A stretch of DNA of 64,000 nt, from the NCBI RefSeq assembly GCF_028368995.1, contig NZ_JAQNDL010000003.1:2604001-2668000 (forward strand), read 5' to 3'. The translations under genes were made by a program, and so were the position numbers. Below the pieces are notes generated by a model, which was not told where the DNA came from, ran no database searches, and worked only from the letters and a program-made list of their open reading frames with translations. This DNA comes from Nannocystis bainbridge. Its GTDB lineage: Bacteria; Myxococcota_A; Polyangia; Nannocystales; Nannocystaceae. Position 1 is the first letter of the stretch, and every line of letters begins with the position of its first letter. Below, piece after piece: positions 16,646 to 26,368 of the stretch.

Positions 16646-17551
16646 GTGCGCCGAACCGTCGCTCTCACTGTCCTCGTCGCTCTCGCCTTGCCGGTCCACG
16701 CCGCGCGGGCCGACGACGATCATCGCCCCTTCCGCCGCGGCACCATCTTGCCCAGCCTCTCCCTCGGCGGCTCCTTCTCGCGCAACTACGGCGGCTCCTT
16801 GCTCGTCGGCGCCGGCGCCAGCTACTTCGTCGTCGGCGGTCTCGCCGTCGGCCTGCACCTGCGCAACGTCACCACCTTTTACTCGCAGTACTTCAAGGAC
16901 CAGGTCGGCTCCGACATCTTCGCCAAGATCCCCACCAACGAGCTGAGCCTCACCCCCAGCCTCCTGTGGGTCGTCTATCGCGGCGAGCGATTCGCCCCCT
17001 ACGTCTCCTTCGGCGTCGGCCCCGTGTTCCTCAACAAGCAGCGCGGCGTCCTCGGTCAGTGGACCGTCGGCCCTGGCGTCATGATCCGCGCTGGCGGCTC
17101 GCTTTGGCTCGACCTCGGCTTCGGCCTCGGCATGCGCTTCACCAAGGACCGCTGCCAGGACGCCTACGGTTACCTCGAACCCGTCACCGAGTACGCCTGC
17201 AGCCTCACCTGGGGCTTCCGCGGCGGCCTCGTGTTCGGCCTCGGCGGGCGCAAGCCGGCCCAGCCCTCCGCCCAGCCCTCTCCGCCGGCCAACTACCAGC
17301 CGCCGCCCGCCTCCTCCTACCCGCCGCCCCAGCCGCAACCTGTCCCGAACGCCAGCCCGCCGAGCCCTGCCCCGCCGGTCGAGGCCCCGCTCGAGGGTCC
17401 GCCGCCGCCCGCCACGCCCGCGCCGATGCCGGTCGAGACCCCCACGCCCGCGAACCCGCCCGCCCCGGCCACGCCGCCGCCCGCGATCGCCCCGACCGAC
17501 ACGACCCCCATCCCGCCGGGCGAGAACCTGCCGATCCCGCCTCCCGCTTGA
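16646..17551 (+). CDS. Exported outer-membrane beta-barrel-like protein with Pro-rich tail
   Basis: 301 residues from GTG 16646 (VRRTVALTVLVALALPVHAARADDD: basic start, hydrophobic core, ARA cleavage site). The mature part has alternating Gly/aromatic strands (LGGSFSRNYGGSLLVGAGASYFVVGGLAVGLHL, FAPYVSFGVGPVFL, LWLDLGFGLGMRF) as in small OM barrels of the OmpW/outer-membrane-beta-barrel type. Residues 200-301 are almost only Pro, Ala, Thr and Gln, a likely flexible tail, unusual at the C-terminus of a barrel. Two Cys flank CQDAYGYLEPVTEYAC. Function unknown. Confidence 0.7.
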   Translation: MRRTVALTVLVALALPVHAARADDDHRPFRRGTILPSLSLGGSFSRNYGGSLLVGAGASYFVVGGLAVGLHLRNVTTFYSQYFKDQVGSDIFAKIPTNELSLTPSLLWVVYRGERFAPYVSFGVGPVFLNKQRGVLGQWTVGPGVMIRAGGSLWLDLGFGLGMRFTKDRCQDAYGYLEPVTEYACSLTWGFRGGLVFGLGGRKPAQPSAQPSPPANYQPPPASSYPPPQPQPVPNASPPSPAPPVEAPLEGPPPPATPAPMPVETPTPANPPAPATPPPAIAPTDTTPIPPGENLPIPPPA

Positions 17552-17651
17552 GGCCGCGCAGCCGCTCGAGCGAGCCCTGGTGCCTCGCGCCCGTGATTCG
17601 TCGATCCTGGCCGCCTTGATCCGCCCCCTCGCGCCCCGCGTAACCTCGCCC

Positions 17652-19490
17652 GTGCCCGCTCGCCTCGCCGTCGCGCTCGCCGCTTCGCTCCTGTCCTTCG
17701 GGACATCTTGCAACAAGCAGCCGGCCGCCCCGCCGCCCGTCGCCCCGACCGCGCACGTCGAGCCGGCCTGGCGCGCCTGGGAGCCCGCGGCGTTCGAGGC
17801 CGCCAGGACCGGGCGCAAGATCATCCTCGTCGACGTGATCGCCAGCTGGTGTCACTGGTGCCACGTCATGGACGAGGAGACCTACGCCGACCCCGAGGTC
17901 GCCGCCCTGCTCGCCGAGCACTTCGTCGCCATCCGCGTCGACAGCGACGCCCGCCCCGACGTCGCCGAGCGCTACGCCGACTGGGGCTGGCCTGCCACCG
18001 CGATCCTCACCAGCGACGCTCGCCCCGTGCTCGAGCTGCGCGGCTACCAGGACCCGCGCGAGTTCGCCGCTCTCCTGCGCAAGCTCGTCGCCGACCAGCA
18101 GGCCGGCAACCTCACCGGCCGCGTCTCCCTGCCCGCTCCGCCGCCGCGCGGCGGTGACCTCGTCGACCTGCGCAAGCTCGCCAGCGACCAGCTCGACCGC
18201 ACCTGGGATCCCGACCAGGCCGGCTGGGGCCGCAAGCAGAAGTACCCGCTGGCCGCCAACAACGAGTACAGCCTGTTGCGCGCCTACCTGTACCAAGAGA
18301 CAGCCTGGCAAGAGCGCGGCCTGCTCGTCCTCGACCGCCAGCGCAACCTCATCGACCCGGTGTGGGGCGGCATGTACCAGTACAGCGTCCACGGCGTGTG
18401 GACCGACCCGCACTTCGAGAAGATCGCCCCCATCCAGGCCGGCGCGCTCGAGAGCTACGCCCTCGCCTGGCGCCGCACCCACGACCCGAAGTGGCGCGCC
18501 GCCGCCGGCGACATCGCCCGCTACCTCCTGCAGTTCTGGCGCGACCCCGACGGCGGCTTCTACACCAGCCAGGACGCCGACCTGCGCCTTCCGACAGGTC
18601 GCAAAGGACCTGTCCTTGGGGACGAATACTACGCCAAGGACGACGCCGCCCGCCGCGCTCTCGGCGTCCCCGTCATCGACACCCACGTCTACGCCGACCG
18701 CAACGGGGCCATCCTGCGCGGCCTCCTGCTGCTCGACGCCGTCGCCCCGGACGAGGCCGTGCGGGCCGCCGCGCTGCAGGCCGGCGAGCGGCTGGTCCGC
18801 ACCCACCGCGACGACCGCGGCGGCTTTCGCCACGCCGCCGCCGACCGCGGGCTGTTGCATCTGAGCGACCAGGTCGAGGTCGGCCGCGGCCTGCTCGCGC
18901 TGTGGCGCACGACCGGCGACCCGAAGTGGCAGCAGCTCGCGCGCGACGTCGCCGATTTCGCCCTGCGCGAGCTCGCCGACCCCGCCGGAGGGTTTTACGC
19001 CCACACCGTCGATCCCGCGGCGACCGGCGCCTTCGCCGAGCGGCGCAAGCCGTTCGACGACAACGCTCGCATGGCTCGCTTCCTGCTCGAGCTGCACCGC
19101 GGCCTCGACCACGACGCCGACGACCTGCCCTACGCCAGAGCGGCCGAGCTGGCGATTCGCGCCATCGCCCAGCCCGAGGCCGTCAAGGCGCAGATGCGCC
19201 AGGTCGGCGACTACTTGCTCGCGCTCGCCGAGCTGACCGCCACCCCGATCGACATCACCGTGGTCGGCCGCCCCGACCAGCCGGCCGCGCAGGCGCTCCT
19301 GCGCGCCGCCCTCGCCTACGACGAGCCGCGCGCCAACATCAGCCTCAGCCCGCCCGGCGCCCGCTACCCCGACCTGAAGCAGCCGGCCGCCTACCTCTGC
19401 ACCGACTCCGCCTGCTCGACCCCGATCACCGCGGTCGATCGCTTCGAAAAGTCAGCCGAGGCGTTCCTGCGCGGCGTCCCTCGCCCCTGA
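17652..19490 (+). CDS. DUF255/YyaL-like thioredoxin-fold protein, exported
   Basis: 612 residues from GTG 17652; an upstream start at 17580 is possible, but TAACCT ends 5 bp before this GTG, and it gives a signal peptide ending in GTSC, a weak lipobox. Near residues 64-72 is the thioredoxin-like site SWCHWCHVMDEET (CxxC), typical of spermatogenesis-associated-protein-20/YyaL proteins; the rest is the (alpha/alpha) barrel with GGMYQYSVHGVWTDPHFEK and FYTSQDAD. The family role is unclear (thiol or sugar-related). Two 14-bp units lie in the signal-peptide coding region (17692-17705 hairpin) and more at 18592-18624, where they encode LRLPTGRKGPVLGD. Confidence 0.85.
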   Translation: MPARLAVALAASLLSFGTSCNKQPAAPPPVAPTAHVEPAWRAWEPAAFEAARTGRKIILVDVIASWCHWCHVMDEETYADPEVAALLAEHFVAIRVDSDARPDVAERYADWGWPATAILTSDARPVLELRGYQDPREFAALLRKLVADQQAGNLTGRVSLPAPPPRGGDLVDLRKLASDQLDRTWDPDQAGWGRKQKYPLAANNEYSLLRAYLYQETAWQERGLLVLDRQRNLIDPVWGGMYQYSVHGVWTDPHFEKIAPIQAGALESYALAWRRTHDPKWRAAAGDIARYLLQFWRDPDGGFYTSQDADLRLPTGRKGPVLGDEYYAKDDAARRALGVPVIDTHVYADRNGAILRGLLLLDAVAPDEAVRAAALQAGERLVRTHRDDRGGFRHAAADRGLLHLSDQVEVGRGLLALWRTTGDPKWQQLARDVADFALRELADPAGGFYAHTVDPAATGAFAERRKPFDDNARMARFLLELHRGLDHDADDLPYARAAELAIRAIAQPEAVKAQMRQVGDYLLALAELTATPIDITVVGRPDQPAAQALLRAALAYDEPRANISLSPPGARYPDLKQPAAYLCTDSACSTPITAVDRFEKSAEAFLRGVPRP

Positions 19491-19606
19491 GCGATCGCCG
19501 ACCCCTCGAATCATAGGACTTCCCGGCGACGCGAACATTCGCGCCGCCGGCGCAATGCGCATACCACGGGCCTCGCGGATCCGCGGACAATGTGCATTCC
19601 TTCCGG

Positions 19607-19679
19607 TGCCCAGAGTTGGACTCGAACCAACCCCTCTCCGTCTTCAGCGGAGTGCTTCCACCCGGTTAGCTTTCTGGGC
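19607..19679 (-). tRNA. tRNA-Phe-like gene (anticodon loop CTGAAGA, anticodon GAA)
   Basis: Folded by hand from 19679 leftward: acceptor GCCCAGA/TCTGGGC (7 of 7), D arm GCT...AGC with the loop GG pair, anticodon stem CTCCG/CGGAG with loop CTGAAGA, variable AGGG, T arm GTTGG-TTCGAGT-CCAAC. The reading GAA gives Phe. Odd points: A rather than U at position 8, G rather than A at position 37 next to an A36, and the 3' end is ACC followed by G, so CCA is only partly encoded. It may be a diverged or decayed tRNA. A strong promoter lies 230 bp upstream. Confidence 0.65.
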
Positions 19680-19900
19680 GCTGATACGCACCGCTGCGAC
19701 GGCCCGTCCTGCGGCTCCGCGCGCCGCAAAGGCGACGAAACGAACCGGAGAGAGGGGCCGGAGCGCACGCCAGGGCAGCTCCGGAGGCCCGGAGCCGACC
19801 TGGCTACGTAAACAGCGAACCCTGGGCGACAACCACACGCACCACCCGCGCGGCGTGGAGCCGCGCGCCGTGGTCGAGATGTCGTGCCGCCTGCATGGTG
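19680..19900 (-). other. Transcribed leader between promoter and tRNA-like gene
   Basis: About 220 bp between the predicted start of transcription and the tRNA-like gene, without an ORF of quality. It holds a perfect 8-bp hairpin CGCGCGGC-gtgga-GCCGCGCG at 19847-19867 and other GC-rich inverted repeats. I could not fold a second tRNA or recognise 6S, SRP or tmRNA. Confidence 0.4.
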
Positions 19901-19906
19901 ATTACG

Positions 19907-19935
19907 GGTATAGAAGCACCCGCCGCCATTGTCAA
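19907..19935 (-). promoter_or_regulatory. Strong sigma-70-type promoter
   Basis: On the minus strand TTGACA (19935-19930), 17-bp spacer, TATACC (19912-19907). It points toward the tRNA-like gene. It is among the best housekeeping-type promoters in the window. Confidence 0.65.
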
Positions 19936-20024
19936 CAGTATGACCCGACCTTTTTTCGTATCGCCGGGCCCGCGCGCTCCTGCGCTTGACGGCCCGCCGG
20001 CCGCGATGCTGTATTGCGGTGCAA

Positions 20025-20672
20025 ATGCGCCGACTCCTCCCCCTCGCGCTGGTGACCCTGGCGACCGCCTGCACCGATCGCCCGGTCGGCGAGGACAGCG
20101 ACGCCGGCTCGTCGACGACCTCCAATTCGACGACGACCTCGACCGCGACCACCGAGTCCCCGACCACCGAGGCCCCGACCACCGGCGGCACCACCGACGC
20201 GCCCGACCCTTGCCTCGAGCACCGCTACGCCAGCGGCGGCTCGCACGCGTGGATGCTGACCTGCGGGCTGCCCGAGCTGTGCGGCGGCGCCGAACCGCTG
20301 CTCTTCTCGACCACCACGCTCGAGCCGAGCGCTCCGGAAGAGATCGAGGTCGACGACCTCGACCGCGCGCGCTGCATGGCCGCGGCCCTGCGCGACCGCA
20401 CGCCGGGGCAGATCGCCTGGTCGCAGGTCGTCGGCCCCGACGTCATCTTCAGCCCCCTCTCGCTGGAGATCGTCCAGGGCACCGCCCTGGTGCGCAACGT
20501 GGACGGCCTCCAAGAGTTTGTGCTCCCCGACACCTACGAGGGCATGTACCCGCTGCGCCCGCCGGAGTTCTTCGCCGCCTGCGCCGAGGGCGACGCGCTC
20601 GCCCTGTGGCAATGCCTCATGGACGCCGTCGAACCGGCGTGCCTGCCCGGCCCCATGACCTGTCCCAAGTGA
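20025..20672 (+). CDS. Lipoprotein of unknown function
   Basis: 215 residues from ATG 20025 (MRRLLPLALVTLATAC; lipidation Cys at 16). Residues 25-60 are a Ser/Thr/Pro linker, then a globular part with six Cys (PCLEHRYASGGSHAWMLTCGLPELCGG..., RARCMAAAL, FFAACAEGD, QCLMDAVEPACLPG). Not recognised. TATTGC ends 7 bp before the ATG, fitting a leaderless transcript. The stop codon is embedded in a pair of 14-bp repeat units (20656-20683). Confidence 0.7.
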   Translation: MRRLLPLALVTLATACTDRPVGEDSDAGSSTTSNSTTTSTATTESPTTEAPTTGGTTDAPDPCLEHRYASGGSHAWMLTCGLPELCGGAEPLLFSTTTLEPSAPEEIEVDDLDRARCMAAALRDRTPGQIAWSQVVGPDVIFSPLSLEIVQGTALVRNVDGLQEFVLPDTYEGMYPLRPPEFFAACAEGDALALWQCLMDAVEPACLPGPMTCPK

Positions 20673-20740
20673 CATGTGATTTCGGCGCCGGCGACCCGAC
20701 GCACCCGAACCGGCCGCGGCTTGTTATGCTCCTCGCGCCC

Positions 20741-22096
20741 GTGACCCGGCTCCGCTCCCTCGCCGTCTTCGTCGTCGCCTTCGCGGTGCTCGCGGTGCTC
20801 GCGGGCAAGGACCTGCTGCAGCCGAGCGCCAACAATCACCACGCGCACATGGCCCAGGGCTGGCTCGAAGGTCGGCTCGCGCTCCCGGGCGAGCCGCCGG
20901 GCTACCCGCGCAACTTCGACGACTGGGGCCGCGTCCACAGCCTCACCCTCAAGGACGGCACCGTCCTGCGCGGCTTCCCGTGCCGCACCCCGGCCTGCGT
21001 CGACCGGCGCCGGCGCGAGCGCATCGAGAGCTTCCGCGCCACCGACGGTCGCGTCCACGAAGTCCCGCTCGCGCAGGTCGCCGCGCGCGGCGGCACCTGG
21101 TACGTGACCTTTCCGCCAGGTCCGGCGCTGATCATGTTGCCCGGCGTCGCCCTGCTCGGCCTCGGCTTCCCCGACATCCTGCTCACCGTCGTCGTCGGCG
21201 CGCTGATCCCCGCGTTTCTGCTGCGCCTGCTCGAGCGCGTCCGCCCCGGCCGCACGCGCGAGCACCTGCTCGCCTGCGTCGCCTGGACCCTCGCCAGCCC
21301 GGCCTGCTTCGTCGCCGCCCACGGCAGCGTGTGGTTCACCGCGCAGGTCCTCGCGGCCATGTTCCTCGTGCTGCACATCGGCGCCGCGTGGGCCGCCGAG
21401 CGCCCGCTCCGCGCTGGTCTGTGGCTCGGCCTCGCCGCCGCCTGTCGCCCGCAGGTCGCGTTCGCGCTGCCGTTCTTCCTGCTCGAGTGGCGCCGCTTCG
21501 ATCGCCGGCCCGCCACGCTGCTGCGCTTCTTCGCCCCGCTGGCGCTGATCGGCGCCGCGCTGGCGCTGCTCAACTGGGCCCGCTTCGACGACATCTTCGA
21601 GTTCGGCCACCGCTACCTCGAGATCCGCTGGCAGGCGCGGATCCAGGAGCACGGGATGTTCGGCCTGCACTACCTGTGGCGCAACCTCGAGTGCATGGTC
21701 TGGCTGTGGCCGCAGATCCAGCTGTCACCGCTGCACGTGCGCTGGTCGATCCACGGCATGGGCCTCTTGATCGGCTCACCGTGGCTGCTGTGCCTGCTCG
21801 CCGCCCGCGATCCGCTGCCGCAGCGGTGGGGCCTCGTGCTCGCCGCCAGCGCCGTCGCAGTGCCCGCGCTGCTGTATCAGAACAGCGGCCAGGTCCAGTT
21901 CTCATACCGCTTCGCGCTCGATTTCCTGCCGTTCGTGCTGGTCCTGCTGGTCGCCGGCGGCGGCGCGCGCAGCCGGTGGTTCATGCCGCTCGTGCTCGCC
22001 TCGGCCGCTCTGCAGCTTTACGGCGCATGGCTGTTCCAGCGCGCCCCGGGCCGGCTGTTCGTCGCCGACCCGTGGTGGCCGTTCGCGCCGGAGTGA
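20741..22096 (+). CDS. Polytopic membrane protein, GT-C/DUF2029-like
   Basis: 451 residues from GTG 20741; ATG 20726 is in frame but would sit on a TATGCT that may be the -10 element. About ten hydrophobic helices. The first loop has NNHHAHMAQGWLEGRLAL near residues 25-42, the position of the catalytic acidic residue in GT-C enzymes, here with His instead of a clear DD/DE. Later AACRPQVAFALPFFLLEWRR resembles the cytoplasmic turn of GT-C/GT87 mannosyltransferases. Likely an envelope-glycan transferase or a relative that lost activity (inference). Confidence 0.7.
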   Translation: MTRLRSLAVFVVAFAVLAVLAGKDLLQPSANNHHAHMAQGWLEGRLALPGEPPGYPRNFDDWGRVHSLTLKDGTVLRGFPCRTPACVDRRRRERIESFRATDGRVHEVPLAQVAARGGTWYVTFPPGPALIMLPGVALLGLGFPDILLTVVVGALIPAFLLRLLERVRPGRTREHLLACVAWTLASPACFVAAHGSVWFTAQVLAAMFLVLHIGAAWAAERPLRAGLWLGLAAACRPQVAFALPFFLLEWRRFDRRPATLLRFFAPLALIGAALALLNWARFDDIFEFGHRYLEIRWQARIQEHGMFGLHYLWRNLECMVWLWPQIQLSPLHVRWSIHGMGLLIGSPWLLCLLAARDPLPQRWGLVLAASAVAVPALLYQNSGQVQFSYRFALDFLPFVLVLLVAGGGARSRWFMPLVLASAALQLYGAWLFQRAPGRLFVADPWWPFAPE

Positions 22097-22281
22097 AGCT
22101 CGCCCGGCGCTCCGTCGCCGAACCCGCAGCTCGCCGGACCGGCTCCTGGAGACCAGCCCGGCGAACTCGAGTCACAGCACGTCTCGCGTGACTCACTGCG
22201 AAGCGACCGCCGCCTCATCGGCGAGAAGAGGCGAGGATGACCTCGAGCTGGCGCGCGGCGGAGCCAGCCGTCGCCCTCGAG

Positions 22282-24066
22282 TCAGCGCAGCTCGACCGTC
22301 GCCCCGACCGCGTGCAGCAGCTCCTGGTGCGCCATCGCGGCCTCGCGGGCGACCGCCGCCTTGATCAGCGTCGGCGCGGCCTCGACCAGGTCCTTGGCCT
22401 CCTTGAGCCCGAGCCCGGTGATGGCGCGCACCTCCTTGATCACCGAGATCTTGTTCGGCCCGCACACCTGCAGGAACAGGTCGACCTCGGCCGCCACGCC
22501 CCGCTCCGCCTCGCGCAGCTCGACGGCCGCCCCGAGCGCGACGAGCTGCTGCGCCAGCGCGCTCGCCTCGCTGCGCGGCAGCCCCGAGCGCACCACCGCG
22601 CCGGCCGTCTCCGACATGTCCTTGGACTCCTTGAGCCCGAGCCCGGTCACCTCGCGGATCAGCTTGATCACCATGATCTTCTGCGGCCCGCAGTCGTTCA
22701 GCACCACGTCGATCGGCGTCAGGTCGTCGTCCTCGTCCTCGTCCAGCGCCTGGCCGCGGATCTCCACCCGCGCGCCCGCGGCCGTCAGCGCCTCCGCGAG
22801 CCTGCGCGCCTCGTCCCCGCGCAGGCCCTCCTTGATCATGACGTCGGTCGACTCGGACAAGTCCTTGGCGTCCTTGAGCCCGAGCCCCGTAGCCTCGCGG
22901 ATCAGCTTGATCACGCTGATCTTGTTCTCGCCGTGGTGGCGCAAGATCACCCCGAAGCCGCGGCTCGGCTCGGGCAGCGCTGCCGGCGGCGGCGGGGCTG
23001 CGGCACGGAGCTCGACCTGTGCGCCCACGAGCAGCAGCGCCTGCTGGAGCACCCGCGCATCGAACTCGCCCACGCCCTGCTTGATCACCGAGTCGGCGGC
23101 CTCGGACAGGTCCTTGGCGTCCTTGAGCCCGAGCGTGGTGTGGTCGCGGATGACCTTGATGACGTTGATCTTGTTCGGCCCGTGGTGCTGCAGCACCACG
23201 TCGAAGCGCGAGCCCGACGCGAATTGCGGCGTCGCTGTCGGCGCCGCACGTGGCGCCCCGCGGACCGACACCTGCGCGCCCACGGCTGCCAGCGCCCGCT
23301 CGAGCGCCCGCGCCTCCGGCTCGTCCAGGCCTTGTCGGATCACCACGTCGATCGACTCGGACAGATCCTTGGCCTCCTTCAGCCCGAGCCCGGTGGCCTC
23401 GCGGACCAGCTTGACGACATCGATCTTGCGCGTGCCGAAGTGGTGGAGGATCACCGCGAAGCCGTCCGCAGGCGCGCTCGCCGGGGCCGCGCCGCCGGTC
23501 ACCAGGGTCGGCGTTGCGCTGCTGCCCGTCGCGCCCCACGTCACCGCCGCCGACGCTCCGCTTGTCTCGCGCTCCGCCGGCGCGCTGCCGTCGTGCCCGC
23601 GGACCTCGACGATCGCCCCGGCCTCGACCAACTCGTGGCGCAGCGCCTCTGCCTCGTCCTGGGCGAGCCGCCGCTTCAGCAGGCACGGCGCGTCGTCGAC
23701 CAGCTCGACCGCCTCGCGCAGCCCGAGGCCCATCATCATCTTCAGCGCGCGCACGACGTTGATCTTGTTGTCGCCGCGGTCGCGCAGGTACACGTCGAAG
23801 AACGCCGGCGCTGGCGCGGCGCCGTGGGTCCGCAGCTCGACCGTCGCGCCGACGGCCACCAGCTTGACGCGCAGCGCCTCGGCCAGCGCCGGGGCGATCC
23901 GCGTCCGGATCGCGCTCGGGGCCCGGGCCACCAGCTCGGCGGCCGCGGCCGCCTCGAGGCCCGTCATCGCCCGCACCGCCTCGGCCACCGCCGCCGGGTT
24001 CGCCCCGGCTTCGCGCAGGATCACGTCCTGCGGGACAAATTCGCCCGTCTGGCCTCCGCCCGTCAT
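22282..24066 (-). CDS. Protein of seven ribosomal L7/L12 C-terminal-like domains
   Basis: 594 residues from ATG 24066, which has GGAGG 7 bp upstream. Seven repeats resemble the bL12 C-terminal domain, at about residues 10-79 (degenerate), 89-156, 202-269, 288-354, 371-437, 452-518 and 528-594. Each shows F-x-V-x-L-x-x-x-G-x-x-K-I-x-V-I-K-x-(I/V)-R-x-x-T-x-L-G-L-K-(E/D)-A-K-D-L and ends G-A-x-V-E-(L/I)-R, close to the factor-binding helices of bL12. The bL12 N-terminal dimer/L10-binding domain is absent. Linkers rich in Ala/Pro/Gly join domains 2-3, 3-4 and 4-5. In bL12 this surface recruits EF-Tu, EF-G, IF2 and RF3; here a soluble GTPase-factor scaffold is conceivable (inference). Neighbour upstream is a sigma-54-type activator on the same strand. 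Confidence 0.85.
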   Translation of the reverse strand: MTGGGQTGEFVPQDVILREAGANPAAVAEAVRAMTGLEAAAAAELVARAPSAIRTRIAPALAEALRVKLVAVGATVELRTHGAAPAPAFFDVYLRDRGDNKINVVRALKMMMGLGLREAVELVDDAPCLLKRRLAQDEAEALRHELVEAGAIVEVRGHDGSAPAERETSGASAAVTWGATGSSATPTLVTGGAAPASAPADGFAVILHHFGTRKIDVVKLVREATGLGLKEAKDLSESIDVVIRQGLDEPEARALERALAAVGAQVSVRGAPRAAPTATPQFASGSRFDVVLQHHGPNKINVIKVIRDHTTLGLKDAKDLSEAADSVIKQGVGEFDARVLQQALLLVGAQVELRAAAPPPPAALPEPSRGFGVILRHHGENKISVIKLIREATGLGLKDAKDLSESTDVMIKEGLRGDEARRLAEALTAAGARVEIRGQALDEDEDDDLTPIDVVLNDCGPQKIMVIKLIREVTGLGLKESKDMSETAGAVVRSGLPRSEASALAQQLVALGAAVELREAERGVAAEVDLFLQVCGPNKISVIKEVRAITGLGLKEAKDLVEAAPTLIKAAVAREAAMAHQELLHAVGATVELR

Positions 24067-24295
24067 CGCTCGACCTCCGGGGCCGACGATACCCGAATCA
24101 CCGCGGCACCGTCGCGTCCGCGGACACGGGCGTGTTCGCACCGAGCACCCCGTCGGTGGTCTCGCCCCCCACACCGCGTCCCGGGCGCGATCTCCCGCCA
24201 GCGCCGGGCCGTCCCGCTGCTGCGCTCGCCGGGTCGCTCGAGCAATCCCCCTCGCGCCTCGGCCGACTTCGCCCCGCACCCGGTCGTATCACCTC

Positions 24296-24345
24296 AGGAC
24301 ATGTCCTCAAGAACATATCCTCAAGGACATGCCCCTTCAGACATC

Positions 24346-24351
<6 letters not shown>
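24296..24351. repeat. Four tandem 14-bp repeat units between the activator and the L7/L12-like gene
   Basis: AGGACATGTCCTCA, AGAACATATCCTCA, AGGACATGCCCCTT and CAGACATCCTACTC at 24296, 24310, 24324 and 24338. The last overlaps the 3' end of the activator gene. The remainder of the 279-bp gap to 24067 shows nothing else. Confidence 0.8.
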
Positions 24352-25824
<1,473 letters not shown>

Positions 25825-25831
25825 CCAGGCC

Positions 25832-25863
25832 ACTGTAGCGCGAAGCACTGAAATGTCAGTGCT
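25832..25863 (-). promoter_or_regulatory. Promoter with overlapping operator for the sigma-54 activator gene
   Basis: CTGACA (25859-25854), 16-bp spacer, TACAGT (25837-25832). A perfect inverted repeat AGCACTGA-aatg-TCAGTGCT (25844-25863) covers the -35 and most of the spacer, the layout of an autorepressor site. Confidence 0.6.
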
Positions 25864-25999
25864 GCATCACTGAGATTTAAGTGCGATCGACTCGGTGCGT
25901 CGCCGCACGGCCCGCAAGCCCCTGTTTTGCAAGCCCTTCTCCTCGCTGGGTCCGACGGCGCGAGGCGTGCTCAGGGCTGCCCCAGGAGACAGATTTTTC

Positions 26000-26302
26000 A
26001 TGCCGCATGTCATCACCCGTCATTGCGTCGGCACCTGCGACACGGTTTGCGTCGAGGCCTGCCCGGTCGAGTGCATCCACGGTCCCATCCCGCACGCGAC
26101 GCTGCGCGCGGTCCCTGCTGCCGAGCGCGGCGTGCGGTTCCCCGGGGTCCAGCTCTACATCGATCCGGACGAATGCATCGACTGCGGCGCGTGCCTCGGG
26201 CAGTGCCCGGTCTCGGCCATTCACATGGACTGCGACGTCCCGGGCGAGCTGCGGGACGACATCGAGGTCAATGCGCGCTTCTTCGGCCGCAAGGTGCGGT
26301 GA
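26000..26302 (+). CDS. Ferredoxin (3Fe-4S/4Fe-4S type)
   Basis: 100 residues from ATG 26000; AGGAG lies 12 bp upstream. Two clusters of Cys: CVGTCDTVCVEACPVEC near residues 9-25, with the spacing typical of the N-terminal 7Fe cluster, and CIDCGACLGQCP near 57-68 for the 4Fe-4S cluster. The central YIDPDECIDC is typical of FdxA-like 7Fe ferredoxins. Cytoplasmic electron carrier; redox partners not local. The HipA-like gene begins 66 bp downstream with its own promoter, so co-transcription is not required. Confidence 0.9.
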   Translation: MPHVITRHCVGTCDTVCVEACPVECIHGPIPHATLRAVPAAERGVRFPGVQLYIDPDECIDCGACLGQCPVSAIHMDCDVPGELRDDIEVNARFFGRKVR

Positions 26303-26368
26303 ATTGCGCCGACGCCGCGGCCGATTGGGCGCGTGACAGTCGTCGCGCGGGGACCCTACACTCTCGGC

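Noticed and set aside
19680..19900. tmRNA, 6S RNA or second tRNA in the tRNA leader
   Set aside because: I could not build the tRNA-like domain with tag frame, the long 6S hairpin, or a T-arm; only GC-rich hairpins are seen.
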